A DNA stretch of 61,931 nucleotides, from the NCBI RefSeq assembly GCF_000337475.1, contig NZ_AOIT01000027.1, forward strand, positions 17,011 through 78,941. The letters run 5' to 3'. Made by a program: the position numbers and the translations under genes. Below, piece by piece: positions 24,295-33,128 of the stretch. Position 1 is the stretch's first letter; every line of letters begins with the position of its first letter. The DNA is from Natrinema limicola JCM 13563. Lineage in GTDB: Archaea > Halobacteriota > Halobacteria > Halobacteriales > Natrialbaceae. Under the pieces are notes generated by a model. The model ran no database searches. It was not told where the DNA came from and saw nothing but the letters and a program-made list of their open reading frames with translations.

Positions 24295-25650
24295 ATGACA
24301 AGCGGAAACCTCACAGACACAGAACAGGCGGTGCTGGACGAAATCGAGGAGAAAGACGTTGACTTCCTCCGACTGCAGTTTACCGACATTCTCGGAACGG
24401 TCAAGAACGTCTCCGTCCCAGCCCGTCAGGCCGAGAAGGCCTTTGAAGAGGGGATCTATTTCGACGGTTCTTCTATCGAAGGCTTCGTGCGCATTCAGGA
24501 ATCGGACATGCGGCTCAAGCCCGACCCGGAGACGTTTGCGATTCTGCCGTGGCGCAAGAAAGAGGGCAGCGCTGCCGCCCGAATGATCTGTGACGTCTAC
24601 GACACCTATACCGGCGAACCGTTCGAGGGTGACCCGCGTCGCGTCCTCAAGAACGCCCTCGAGCGTGCCAACGAGATGGGCTATACGGTCAACGCCGCGC
24701 CCGAACCGGAGTTCTTCCTCTTCGAGGAAGACGAGGAGGGCCGTGCGACCACCAAGACCAACGACGCCGGCGGCTACTTCGACCTCGCACCGAAAGACCT
24801 CGCCTCCGACGTCCGCCGCGACATCATCTACGGCCTCGAGAGCATGGGCTTCGAAGTCGAAGCCAGCCACCACGAGGTCGCCGAAGGCCAACACGAGATC
24901 AACTTCACCTACGATGACGCCCTGACGACGGCCGACAACGTCGGCACCTTCCGCACCGTCGTCCGTGCGATCGCCGCCCAGCACGACCTGCACGCGACGT
25001 TCATGCCCAAACCGATCCCGAAGATCAACGGTTCGGGGATGCACACTCACCTTTCGCTGTTCACCGAGGACGGCGAGAACGCCTTCCACGACGACGACGA
25101 CGAGTTCAACCTGAGCGAGGAGGCCCACGCCTTCACCGCCGGGATCTTAGAGCACGCACCCGCGATCACGGCGATCGCAAACCCCACCGTCAACAGCTAC
25201 AAGCGACTGGTGCCGGGCTACGAAGCTCCCGTCTACGTCGCGTGGTCCGACCGCAACCGCTCGGCGCTGATCCGCCGACCTGCCGCACGCACGCCCGCAG
25301 CGTCGCGCATCGAACTGCGCTCGCCGGACCCATCGTGTAACCCCTACCTCGCGCTTGCGGTCATGATCCACGCCGGTCTCGACGGTATCGAGCAGGGCCT
25401 CGAGTGTCCCGACCCGGTTCGCGAGAACATCTACGACTTCGACGAGGCAAAACGCGAAGAGTACGGCATCGACACGCTGCCGGCGAACCTCGGCGAGGCT
25501 GTCGACGCCTTAGAGGAAGACGAAGCGATGTACAACGCCCTCGGCGACCACGTCGCCTCCAAGTTCATCGAGGCCAAACGCCAGGAGTTCGAGGAGTACC
25601 TCATCGACGTCTCCGAGTGGGAACTCGACCGCTACCTCGAGACCTTCTAA
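24295..25650 (+). CDS. glnA: Glutamine synthetase, type I
   Basis: A 451-residue GSI enzyme making glutamine from glutamate, ammonia and ATP in the cytoplasm. Visible motifs: [38 protein letters not shown], the metal-binding [12 protein letters not shown] and [12 protein letters not shown], the ATP-site [16 protein letters not shown], and [10 protein letters not shown] with [18 protein letters not shown]. The length fits the GSI-alpha group. The adenylylation-loop Tyr of GSI-beta is not evident, so control is more likely by gene regulation and feedback. The ATG follows a purine-rich stretch. Confidence 0.97.
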   Translation: MTSGNLTDTEQAVLDEIEEKDVDFLRLQFTDILGTVKNVSVPARQAEKAFEEGIYFDGSSIEGFVRIQESDMRLKPDPETFAILPWRKKEGSAAARMICDVYDTYTGEPFEGDPRRVLKNALERANEMGYTVNAAPEPEFFLFEEDEEGRATTKTNDAGGYFDLAPKDLASDVRRDIIYGLESMGFEVEASHHEVAEGQHEINFTYDDALTTADNVGTFRTVVRAIAAQHDLHATFMPKPIPKINGSGMHTHLSLFTEDGENAFHDDDDEFNLSEEAHAFTAGILEHAPAITAIANPTVNSYKRLVPGYEAPVYVAWSDRNRSALIRRPAARTPAASRIELRSPDPSCNPYLALAVMIHAGLDGIEQGLECPDPVRENIYDFDEAKREEYGIDTLPANLGEAVDALEEDEAMYNALGDHVASKFIEAKRQEFEEYLIDVSEWELDRYLETF

Positions 25651-25943
25651 CCCGGCTTCTGCTGCCCCATAGGTCCGTTTTTTCTTTTGTATCGCGGGCA
25701 ATCAGTCGCTACTCGATCGTGGTCATGACCTTCCAGTGCCAGCGTTTCGGACTCGAGTGTGTCGTAGCGGTCCCAGATTGGCGCGAGGCTCACGACACGA
25801 GTATCCCCGATCGTGGCCTCGCGGTGGCGATGATGATGGCCGACCGCTGCCGGGATGGGGTCGGAGACGTTTTCGCGTCGATCGAATCCGAGGAGGCAGA
25901 TTCAAGCCCGGCCCTTAGACGCGTCGGCGTCGGACCCTCGGGT

Positions 25944-26120
25944 ATGGCTGACACTCCTGACAGCAACACTGTCGAAACGGAAGACGACTCCATCCACGTC
26001 CGATTTCGCGATCCCGATCGGGACGACGAGATCCGGACTCCCGAGTGGGCAGCGCAACCGGCCAGATCGGTTTCGGATGGCAGTGAGGTCCACACCGGAA
26101 AGCTCGAGGGCGATCAATGA
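25944..26120 (+). CDS. Small acidic conserved haloarchaeal protein
   Basis: A 58-residue acidic protein with the core IHVRFRDPDRDDEIRTPEWA, which resembles a recurrent small haloarchaeal family; no function is known. The internal ATG is chosen because the preceding frame is a chance extension of a shadow frame. The 293 bases between glnA and this gene contain no convincing gene. Confidence 0.6.
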   Translation: MADTPDSNTVETEDDSIHVRFRDPDRDDEIRTPEWAAQPARSVSDGSEVHTGKLEGDQ

Positions 26121-26289
26121 TCCAACCGGTATCCGCCGGGCTGTGCGCAGTGGGCTTCAGCCGACTCGAGAGACGGCAGTGGCACATCCGGTCGAACTCG
26201 CCGTGTCGGTCCCGACGAGTCCAACCAACGCAAGACTGTCATGGCTTCCAGACTGCAGAATTATACGTTCGATCGTTGACGGTGTGGAT

Positions 26290-26808
26290 ATGGTCGACAG
26301 GCGAACCTACGCGTTCGAGGGGACCCAACCGACGATCGACAAGACAGCACGGGTAAGCCGAGAAGCGACGCTCGTGGGCGACGTCGACATCGGAGCCGAC
26401 GCGAGCATCTGGCCCGGCGTCGTGCTTCGCGGTGACGTCGGTCCCGTCCGCATCGGACAGGCAACGCACGTCGGGGACAACGCGACGATTCACGCCTCAC
26501 AGCTCGGGGATCAGGTCATGGTGGGCCACGGAGCTATCCTCAACGAGACGACCGTCGAGGACCGGGCGCTGGTCGGGTTCAACGCGACGACTAACTCCGA
26601 CGTCACGATCGGCAGCGGCAGCATCGTCGCCGCAGGCACCGTCGTCCCAGACGGCTATGATATTCCGCCGGAGTCGTTCGTCCGTGGCGTGCCAGCAGAG
26701 ATTACGCCACTCGAGAAAACGGGGATCGACGCCGAGGCCATCCTTGAGGAGTACTCGTCGGGCGAGTACACCGATCTGGCCAAGCGCCACGAGGAACTGT
26801 TCGAGTAA
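26290..26808 (+). CDS. Gamma-carbonic anhydrase-like hexapeptide protein
   Basis: A 172-residue left-handed beta-helix protein of the gamma-carbonic anhydrase/YrdA family. Repeats: SREATLVGDVDIGADASIWP, GVVLRGDVGPVRIGQATHVG, NATIHASQ, MVGHGAILNETTVEDRALVG. The metal-ligand His in TIHAS and the pair in VGHGAI are partly visible: the usual HG..HxxxxHxC pattern retains His at IH and GHGA. Catalytic activity is therefore possible but not assured. A C-terminal helix caps the fold. The start is the ATG at 26290, since the upstream frame is Arg/Ser-rich. Confidence 0.85.
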   Translation: MVDRRTYAFEGTQPTIDKTARVSREATLVGDVDIGADASIWPGVVLRGDVGPVRIGQATHVGDNATIHASQLGDQVMVGHGAILNETTVEDRALVGFNATTNSDVTIGSGSIVAAGTVVPDGYDIPPESFVRGVPAEITPLEKTGIDAEAILEEYSSGEYTDLAKRHEELFE

Positions 26809-26814
26809 TTCGCT

Positions 26815-27318
26815 TCAGGCTTGCTGGGTCGCCGAGCCGAGCTCGAAGATCTCACGGTAGAGGCTCTCGGCGAGGTGATCGATGTTCGCTTCGGCCTCGC
26901 TGGCGTCCATCGTGTCGCCGATGCCCTGCCACTCGATGGACAGCCGGGTGATCGGCACCAGTGCGACCCCACCGATGACGATCTCGCCGTCGGGCGTGTG
27001 GACGTGCCACGCTGTCTCCATCCCGTTCGACGAGCGAGTGACACCGTCGATCTTGCCGCCCGCAGCAACCCACCGCTCGACGAGATCGTCAGTGAGTCTG
27101 CGGAGCTTCCGTTCACCGAGCAGGTGGAGAGCGCCGCCGCCACTCGCTAACAGCGCGAACGCGACGGCTGCCATCGGCAGGCCGCCGTAGGGGACGTTGA
27201 TCGACGCTGCAAGGCCCGCCGTCACGACGACCAGGCCGAGCACCCGCACGTCGACTGCGCTCGGCACCGTGCCGCTCCAGGCCGCTGTCGTCTCCCGAGA
27301 CGACTGCTCGAGTTGCAT
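26815..27318 (-). CDS. Conserved haloarchaeal membrane protein
   Basis: A 167-residue protein with two membrane helices at about 25-40 and 46-62, then a soluble alpha/beta domain (about 70-150) with HVHTPDGEIVIGGVALVPIT and a C-terminal helix. Family known to me only as haloarchaeal hypothetical. It is convergent with the carbonic anhydrase-like gene, 6 bp away. Confidence 0.65.
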   Translation of the reverse strand: MQLEQSSRETTAAWSGTVPSAVDVRVLGLVVVTAGLAASINVPYGGLPMAAVAFALLASGGGALHLLGERKLRRLTDDLVERWVAAGGKIDGVTRSSNGMETAWHVHTPDGEIVIGGVALVPITRLSIEWQGIGDTMDASEAEANIDHLAESLYREIFELGSATQQA

Positions 27319-27395
27319 CTCGACCGCATCTCGATGCGGTGACCGGGTAGCCGTTTGCCTGTCCTATTGCGGGCTTTATCCGACTGATTGTGAGT

Positions 27396-28523
27396 TTACT
27401 CGTCCTCGAGTAGTGCGTCGTCGCCGTGGGTTTCACGCAACGTCTCGAGAGACTCGCGTTGGGCCTCGAGTCGCGGCGTCGGCTCTGCGTAGGTGTACTC
27501 GAACAGCTCGCTGGGATCCCCATCGACGCCCTCGGCGCGGTCGACCAGCGTCGCCAGCGTCTCCTCGATCTCTGACTCGATCGTGTCGATCCGATCGTCG
27601 TCGATAACGCCTTCATTCCGCAGGTACGCCTCGAACCGGTCGATCGGATCCCGCTCGCGCCATCGTTGGACCTCCTCGTCATCCCGGTAGACGCTGGGGT
27701 CGTCCGCCGTCGTATGGGCACCGTAGCGGTACTGGACCGCCTCGATCAGCGTCGGGCGCAACCGGCCACCGTCAGGCTCGAGGGCCTTTTCCCGTGCCGC
27801 TTTCGTCACGGCGTAGGTCGCGAGTGGGTCCATGCCATCGACCTGGACGCCAGCAAAGCCGTAGGCGTGGGCCTTCTGGGCGATGGTTGCGCTCGCGGTT
27901 TGCGCTTCGCGCGGGATCGAAATGGCCCACTGGTTGTTGTTACAGATGAAGACTGTCGGGGTGTCGAACACCCCAGCAAAATTCATCGCCTCGTGGAAGT
28001 CTCCCTCCGATGTCGACCCGTCGCCGAAGTGGGCGATGCCGATGCGCTCGTCGCCGTCTAGTTTCGCCGCCCACGACCAGCCCACTATGTGAGGCAGATG
28101 GCCGGCGATCGAGATATTGAGCGGGAAGACATCGATTTCGGCCAGCGCAGCGTTGCCGTCCTCGTGGCCCATCCAGTAGAGCAGATACTCCCACGGCATT
28201 CCCCGCGCCGCAAGCGCACCGTGTTCGCGGTACTGAAAGGAGAGCGTATCTTCGTCGGCCAGTGCGTACGTCGAGCCGATCTGAGAACCCTCCTGGCCGG
28301 CCAGCGAGGAGTACGTTCCCAGCCGACCCTGCCGCTGGAGGCTGATCATCCGCTCGTCGAACCGGCGAGAAAACCGCATATCCCGGTACATCGAGCGTAA
28401 CGTCTCCGGCTCGAGCTCCGGTTCCAGTTCGGGTGCGACGACGGTCCCATCGGCATCGAGCACCTGAATCCGATCGTTCGGTGCCCGCTCGAGAAGGTCG
28501 CGCTCGCGGACGTCTCCTGCCAT
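27396..28523 (-). CDS. 2-oxoacid dehydrogenase E1 alpha subunit (orphan)
   Basis: A 375-residue thiamine diphosphate-dependent E1 alpha subunit of the pyruvate/branched-chain type. The ThDP motif starts GDGSTSEGDFHEAMNF (167-182) and ends CNNNQWA (about 194-200). RDMRFSRRFDERMISLQRQG and GAHTTADDPSVYRDDEEV are typical. E1 normally works as an alpha2-beta2 heterotetramer with E2 and E3, but no E1 beta, E2 or E3 gene is adjacent; the downstream neighbours are membrane and carbonic anhydrase-like genes. Its partners must be elsewhere, so substrate cannot be inferred from context. Confidence 0.9.
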   Translation of the reverse strand: MAGDVRERDLLERAPNDRIQVLDADGTVVAPELEPELEPETLRSMYRDMRFSRRFDERMISLQRQGRLGTYSSLAGQEGSQIGSTYALADEDTLSFQYREHGALAARGMPWEYLLYWMGHEDGNAALAEIDVFPLNISIAGHLPHIVGWSWAAKLDGDERIGIAHFGDGSTSEGDFHEAMNFAGVFDTPTVFICNNNQWAISIPREAQTASATIAQKAHAYGFAGVQVDGMDPLATYAVTKAAREKALEPDGGRLRPTLIEAVQYRYGAHTTADDPSVYRDDEEVQRWRERDPIDRFEAYLRNEGVIDDDRIDTIESEIEETLATLVDRAEGVDGDPSELFEYTYAEPTPRLEAQRESLETLRETHGDDALLEDE

Positions 28524-28590
28524 GGCTTGTCACTCGAGTGCGGCCTATATAACAGTGGTTCCGAACGCGGGTCAGTTCCGTCCCACTCGA

Positions 28591-29682
28591 TTACTCATAC
28601 ACTGGCAGCCGATCCGACTGATCCGACCCCTCAACGAACGGCAGTTCCGTGCGGGTTGCAGCCACTTCGTCGCCGCCGATCCGGACCGTCAACTCGTCGC
28701 TCTCGAGGCCGTAGTCGACGAGCGCGAGCGCAAGGACCGCCTCGCACATCGGACTCTCGCCCGCGCGGGTGACTTCGCCAACCGACGCGTCACCGTCGAA
28801 GATGGCCGCATCCGATTCGGGCACGGCTTCGCCCTCGAGGGTCAGCCCGACGAGTTGGCGGCTGGGCTGGCCGCGGTTCTCGACGCGGGAGACGACTTCT
28901 TGACCGACGTAACAGCCCTTCTCGAAGTCCAAGGCGCTTTGCAGGCCGAGGACGTTCGGGAGCGTTCCCTCGAGTTCGGTGTGAAAGAGCGGCGAGCCGG
29001 CCTCGAGCGCCAGGCTCTCGAAGGTTCGGTAGCCGAAGGGGGCGGCATTCAGTCCCTGATTGAGCAGCGTGTCGTAGACGGCCGCGGCGTCGGCAGCGGC
29101 ACAGATCACCTCGTAGCTCTCCTCGCCGGTGAGCGCGTCGGTGCGGATGACGGTGACGCCCTCGTCGCCCATCGTCCCGCGGACGAACGAGTAGCGCTGC
29201 TCGGGCGAACCGGCACCGTTGAGGACACTCGCGATCTTTTCAGTGGCCTGTGGGCCGTGAATCCCGAAAATCGCGTACTCGTCGGTCGCGACGCGAATCT
29301 CGACGTCCTGGATGAACACCTTCTCGGACCACTCCTCGGCCAGCCCCTCGGCAGTCTCGGGCTGGGTAAACAGGAGGAGTCGCTCGCCCGCGTTGTAGAT
29401 ATAGAGTTCGACCTCGATCCCGCCCTGTGGATCGAGCACGAGCGCGTAACACCCCTGTCCGTCTTCCGCTGGGACGCGGTTCGACACCACGTTGTCGACG
29501 TACTCGAGACGGTCGTCACCTTCGACGACGAGTACGCCGTAAGCTAACTCGAGTAAGCCGACGCCGTTGCGAACTGCCCGATGCGTGCGCTCCGGTCGCC
29601 CGTAGTGTTCGACGATCCGTCGGTCTGCGCGCTCGCCGAATGTGGCCCCGAGATCTTCGTGGATGGACTCGATGACGCTCAT
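28591..29682 (-). CDS. YgfZ/GcvT-family folate-binding protein
   Basis: A 363-residue protein of the aminomethyltransferase superfamily. It carries the YgfZ signature KGCYVGQEVVSRVENRGQPS, whose Cys is used in iron-sulphur cluster repair with a folate. It also has the GcvT-like start RRIVEHYGRPERTHRAVRNG. It is commonly annotated as glycine cleavage T protein, but the KGCYxGQE motif favours an iron-sulphur cluster assembly role. No gcvH or gcvP gene is near. It lies upstream of the E1 alpha gene on the same strand, 67 bp away. Confidence 0.85.
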   Translation of the reverse strand: MSVIESIHEDLGATFGERADRRIVEHYGRPERTHRAVRNGVGLLELAYGVLVVEGDDRLEYVDNVVSNRVPAEDGQGCYALVLDPQGGIEVELYIYNAGERLLLFTQPETAEGLAEEWSEKVFIQDVEIRVATDEYAIFGIHGPQATEKIASVLNGAGSPEQRYSFVRGTMGDEGVTVIRTDALTGEESYEVICAAADAAAVYDTLLNQGLNAAPFGYRTFESLALEAGSPLFHTELEGTLPNVLGLQSALDFEKGCYVGQEVVSRVENRGQPSRQLVGLTLEGEAVPESDAAIFDGDASVGEVTRAGESPMCEAVLALALVDYGLESDELTVRIGGDEVAATRTELPFVEGSDQSDRLPVYE

Positions 29683-29721
29683 GGATACCCTCTGGGCGCT
29701 GCGCGTATCAGGCGTTTCGAT

Positions 29722-30018
29722 TCAAAAAGGCATCCGGTCGCGCAGCCACTCCCCGATCGACTGGTCGTCGTCCTCGTCGGCCGGCTCGTCGGGGACGACG
29801 CGGTCAGCGGGCTTGATCACCGTCTCTGAGTTCGACTCGACGACGATCAGATCGTCTTCTTTGAGCATCGACAGGGCTTGCTCGAGTTCGTCGATGTCAA
29901 CCTCGACGGCCGCCCGGAGTTCGAAGACGGTCATGCCGTCATCGGCGCGATCGACCAAGGCATCGAGTATCGCCACCTCCGTCCCCTCTCGGTTCCGGTA
30001 CTCCCGCTTTGCTCTCAT
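29722..30018 (-). CDS. Winged-helix protein, DUF6432-like
   Basis: A 98-residue small winged helix protein: VAILDALVDRADDGMTVFEL then RAAVEVDIDELEQALSMLKEDDLIVV forms the helix-turn-helix and wing, followed by an acidic linker and a conserved end GEWLRDRMPF. The family is haloarchaeal and of unknown role, presumably DNA- or RNA-binding. The Met at residue 5 of the longer frame is taken as start because MRAKREYRNRE matches the usual N-terminus. Confidence 0.75.
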   Translation of the reverse strand: MRAKREYRNREGTEVAILDALVDRADDGMTVFELRAAVEVDIDELEQALSMLKEDDLIVVESNSETVIKPADRVVPDEPADEDDDQSIGEWLRDRMPF

Positions 30019-30208
30019 CCATGCTCCCATTCGACGACCCGGGATTTGACGTTTGTCGTTCTGACGACGTGGCTATCGGCTCGATTCACGAGACTCGGTC
30101 ACAGCCTCGGGATCGGACCACAAACGGACACCGTTTCTCTGTTCGACAGGATAGAACCGCGAGACAGTTCGAATTACTTTCACGAATAGCAGACATACAG
30201 GCAGTACG

Positions 30209-30216
30209 TTTTTTAT
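30209..30216 (+). promoter_or_regulatory. TATA-like box of the DUF7093-like gene
   Basis: TTTTTTAT about 28 bases before the ATG at 30241, fitting a leaderless start. Confidence 0.45.
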
Positions 30217-30240
30217 GGACTGGATCGGTACGATTGGACA

Positions 30241-31338
30241 ATGGTCCTGCGATGTTCGCTGCTCGGACACGACTTCGGCGACACCGAGGTCGAACACGAG
30301 CGCGAAGAACGGGGCAGTGAGGTCGTCGTCACCGTCCAGGAATTCGAAGAGTGTTCCCGCTGTGGCGAGCGCAACGTCATCAGCGAGAACACTGAGGTGA
30401 CCAGCCTCGCCGCCGGAACAGATGCCGACTCACTCCCCAACGATCACGATCCCGACCCGACTGAACCGCCCCTCGAGCCAGACGCTACTGACGAACTCAC
30501 GTCCGAAACGGACGCCGCGGTCATCGATACTGACGAACCCGTCACCGAAACGGATGCCGAGTTCATCGACGCCGACGAACCCGATTCCGGAGGGGACGCT
30601 GCGTTCGTTGACGCTGACGAACCCGTCACCGAAACGGATGCCGAGTTCATCGACGCTGGTGAATCCAGTTCCGAGACTGATGCCGAATTTATCGACGACA
30701 ACACCACCGAGTCGACCGCTGAAAGCACACCCACTGACTCGGACACGGAGACCGCCTCCGCGGAGACCACAGCCACCGACGACATCGATCTCCCGACCGA
30801 CGAAAACGGCGATCCCGTCGTCGATGACGGCGAGATCCTCGAGGACGACGATCTTGCCCCTGAACGGGACCGCGAACACGGTGAGTGGCCCGACTCGAGC
30901 GACGTCGGTCCACCGGTCGGTGCCGACTCCGCCCCGACGGCGTGGCCCGATGATGATACCGACACTGGGACCGACACCGAAGACGTGGCATCCGATCCGA
31001 CCCCAACCGACGACGACGCGGTCGTGATCGACAACGACGTACCAGCAGATGCCAGAAACGACGCTCGGTCGGTGACCGCAGCGCCCCCGACCGACGCGAC
31101 CGACAGCGCGACCGACGCGACCGACGACGCCTCGTCCGAGTCGGCAAGCGGTATCGAGTGGGCCGACTCGGTTCCGACGCCGACCGAACGCGACAACGGC
31201 ACCGCAGACGACGTTCCGACCGAGTTCTACTGTCCACGATGTGACTACGTCGCCAGCGGCGACCGCGCCTCGCTGCGCGCCGGCGACATCTGTCCTGACT
31301 GTCGCAAAGGCTATCTCAGCGAACGCGAGCATCAGTAG
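30241..31338 (+). CDS. DUF7093-like protein: two zinc fingers joined by a repetitive acidic linker
   Basis: A 365-residue protein. The N-terminal domain (about 1-55) starts MVLRCSLLGHDFGDTEVEHE and holds a CSRCGERN knuckle. The C-terminal domain (about 325-365) is a zinc ribbon, FYCPRCDYVASGDRASLRAG then CPDCRKGYL. The roughly 260 residues between are Asp/Glu/Thr-rich and surely disordered, with five 14-residue tandem repeats (consensus EPVTETDAEFIDAD). The two ordered ends resemble zinc domains of haloarchaeal DUF7093 proteins. The linker may act as a salt-tolerant spacer or nucleic-acid mimic; function unknown. Confidence 0.8.
   Translation: MVLRCSLLGHDFGDTEVEHEREERGSEVVVTVQEFEECSRCGERNVISENTEVTSLAAGTDADSLPNDHDPDPTEPPLEPDATDELTSETDAAVIDTDEPVTETDAEFIDADEPDSGGDAAFVDADEPVTETDAEFIDAGESSSETDAEFIDDNTTESTAESTPTDSDTETASAETTATDDIDLPTDENGDPVVDDGEILEDDDLAPERDREHGEWPDSSDVGPPVGADSAPTAWPDDDTDTGTDTEDVASDPTPTDDDAVVIDNDVPADARNDARSVTAAPPTDATDSATDATDDASSESASGIEWADSVPTPTERDNGTADDVPTEFYCPRCDYVASGDRASLRAGDICPDCRKGYLSEREHQ
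30493..30702 (+). repeat. Five tandem 42-bp coding repeats
   Basis: Five units of exactly 42 bases (30493, 30535, 30577, 30619, 30661) encode ELTSETDAAVIDTD, EPVTETDAEFIDAD, EPDSGGDAAFVDAD, EPVTETDAEFIDAG and ESSSETDAEFIDDN. Units two and four are identical over about 40 bases, pointing to recent duplication of an 84-bp pair. Confidence 0.9.
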
Positions 31339-31533
31339 CCGTCTCCCTCTGGTTGTGGTCGTCCGTTCACTTACACTGCTGCTGGTCGGTCGATCGATCG
31401 ACGACCCTCCCGGCCAGTGGTCGAATCCGTACCTTCGTAGCCTGACGAGCGCGTTCAGTAGCGGTGACCGATCAGGAGACCGAAACGTCGGCTATGAAAA
31501 GAGGTAAACGCTCCGCCGTGTTTCTCCCAACCC

Positions 31534-31917
31534 ATGAAGGAGTACAAGATGCGCCGCGGTGAATATCTCGAGGAGCGAATTCCGGATCTGGAGTCGACCG
31601 TCGAGGACTACTTCGGTCCGATCACGGGCACTCAGGAGTACAAGGGCAGCGAGCTCTTTTGCATCGAGGAGCCTGACAACCCCGTCTTCGAGAAGATCGT
31701 CGTCGGTGCCGTCGAATACTCCGGCAAGAAGGACAAACTCGGCGTCGAGTTCCACGAACGCGACCCCACCGAACTCGACCCCGATGAACTCGAGGCCGCC
31801 GCGGATGCCGTCGACGCCAAAAACGACTTCTTGCTCGAGGCGACCGGCCGTGACGCCAAGTCCCGCCGTGACTCGATGAAACGGACAGTCGAAGACGACC
31901 CGGATCACGACTTCTAA
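31534..31917 (+). CDS. DUF5611-like conserved haloarchaeal protein
   Basis: A 127-residue protein starting MKEYKMRRGEYLEERIPDLE, with GSELFCIEEPDNPVFEKIVV and VEYSGKKDKLGVEFHERDP. It matches by recall the short DUF5611 family common in Halobacteria; function unknown. Highly acidic C-terminal tail. It is followed by a second hairpin array. Confidence 0.75.
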   Translation: MKEYKMRRGEYLEERIPDLESTVEDYFGPITGTQEYKGSELFCIEEPDNPVFEKIVVGAVEYSGKKDKLGVEFHERDPTELDPDELEAAADAVDAKNDFLLEATGRDAKSRRDSMKRTVEDDPDHDF

Positions 31918-32365
31918 CAACCTTTTACGCTGCGGTTTGTCGCGAGCGAGGCGCTACGCGCTCGCTCGCGACGTCCCTCGGTAAAATCTCGAGAGAGCGA
32001 AGCTCTCTCGGACCTCGCGGGAGCTTCGCTCCCGCTTAGGGTTGATCAATAACATTCCTCCCTCCCCGTTGGGTCGGTCGTCGGCCCGCTCGTTCGCTTC
32101 GCTCACTCGCGGTCGGTATCTGGTATCTGCCTGCCCTTCCCCGAGTCGGACGGCTCTCGCGTTGCTCGAGCCATCCTTCCGGCCACAGTCCGCTGTATTC
32201 GGTGTGGCCCCAATTACCTTCGTAACGGTGAGGCTGTCAGATAACGGTTTACATGCGCCAGTGTTCGGGACTTCCGACTCGGTCACGACAGGGAATGCAT
32301 GTACCAGTTACTGGAAGTCGTACCGCAGCCTAAAGCATTTAACTATGCCGTGTGTGAATAAAAAT
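31918..32365. repeat. Second hairpin array and gene-free stretch
   Basis: 448 bases without a gene. The first 120 hold three strong hairpins: 31939-31972 (12-bp stem with an inner 3-bp stem), 31990-32010 (9-bp stem, GAA loop) and 32017-32035 (8-bp stem, TTC loop). The 19 bases 31991-32009 are the exact reverse complement of the hairpin at 23330-23348, and CCCTCGG-AAAAT beside it also recurs at the first array (23401 onward). The later part (32046-32340) shows no recognisable structure beyond CGTTCGCTTCGCTCACTCGC-type sequence. Confidence 0.7.
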
Positions 32366-32755
32366 ATGAAAAGACGTTCGGTTCTTGCTGCGATAGGGAC
32401 TTCCCTTACAGTTTTCTCTGCGGGCTGTTCAAGTAGGATATCCAGTGACCGGGATCGGAACTACGAGTTTGGACTATATAATGGCTCACAGGACCCTCAT
32501 TCGTTCAGAATTCGAATTGGAAATGACGTGGAGGGGTATTTCCAAGAAGAGACATTTGAGATGGAAGGCGAGACAGCCAACGAAAACGTTCCAGTAGAGG
32601 ACACACCATCCCGTATCTATCTCAAAATAGATTCAGCCGATGAACGAAGGTTTCCATGGCCAGCTTCAACCGGTGAGTTAGGGAAAATTGCATTAAAAGC
32701 AGACGTTTGGTATGAGCCGACACTTCAACAAGATATTTTGATTCAAGAGGGGTAA
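32366..32755 (+). CDS. Putative Tat-exported lipoprotein of atypical composition
   Basis: A 129-residue protein with N-terminus MKRRSVLAAIGTSLTVFSAG followed by Cys: a twin-arginine, a hydrophobic stretch and a lipobox, the usual signal of haloarchaeal lipoproteins. The mature part is beta-rich with no family I know (FGLYNGSQDPHSFRIRIGND, IYLKIDSADERRFPWP). The gene is much richer in A and T than its neighbours and less acidic, suggesting horizontal acquisition. An alternative start seven codons upstream is less likely because it would separate the twin arginine from the N-terminus. Confidence 0.7.
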   Translation: MKRRSVLAAIGTSLTVFSAGCSSRISSDRDRNYEFGLYNGSQDPHSFRIRIGNDVEGYFQEETFEMEGETANENVPVEDTPSRIYLKIDSADERRFPWPASTGELGKIALKADVWYEPTLQQDILIQEG

Positions 32756-32865
32756 AGCATTCACCCTTACCTGATACGTAAACAGAGACACTGACCAGTT
32801 GATTCGTTCTTCTCTGTCTGAAACCAATCTCTTGTGCAGAGTTGTATGAGCCCGCTTCGTAACGG

Positions 32866-32873
32866 CTTTTATC
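32866..32873 (+). promoter_or_regulatory. TATA-like box before the small membrane protein gene
   Basis: CTTTTATC centred about 26 bases before the ATG at 32895; leaderless spacing. Confidence 0.4.
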
Positions 32874-32894
32874 GCTGCGTCGAACCCTCGAGTC

Positions 32895-33083
32895 ATGGAC
32901 CCACAGGCGTTTGTCGTTGCAACGCTCGTCGCCCACGTCGGGCTCGCGATGTTCGTGACCGGCCACGCGCGCCTGACAGAGACCGAGGCCGGTAAGTGGC
33001 CGTTCGTGGCGCTTACGTTCGGGTTAGCCGGGGTTGCCGCGTACTTTTTCTACGACGAGTCGTCGGACGCTGGCAGAATCTAA
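32895..33083 (+). CDS. Small two-helix membrane protein
   Basis: A 62-residue protein with helices at about 4-24 and 36-53 and a polar loop GHARLTETEAGKW. It resembles short conserved haloarchaeal membrane proteins of unknown function. Convergent with the PitA-type gene, 45 bp away. A TATA box at the right distance supports expression. Confidence 0.65.
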   Translation: MDPQAFVVATLVAHVGLAMFVTGHARLTETEAGKWPFVALTFGLAGVAAYFFYDESSDAGRI

Positions 33084-33128
33084 GATCGAGTCTCGGCCTC
33101 GAGTCAGCCAGAAAAAAGCGCCCAGTTC

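Noticed and set aside
25729-25943. Possible short protein between glnA and the small acidic gene (frame with VVMTFQCQRFGLECV)
   Set aside because: No start with promoter or ribosome site, and no family resemblance; left as intergenic.
28591-29682. Reading this gene as glycine cleavage T protein
   Set aside because: The KGCYVGQE signature is that of YgfZ, and no gcvH or gcvP gene is adjacent.
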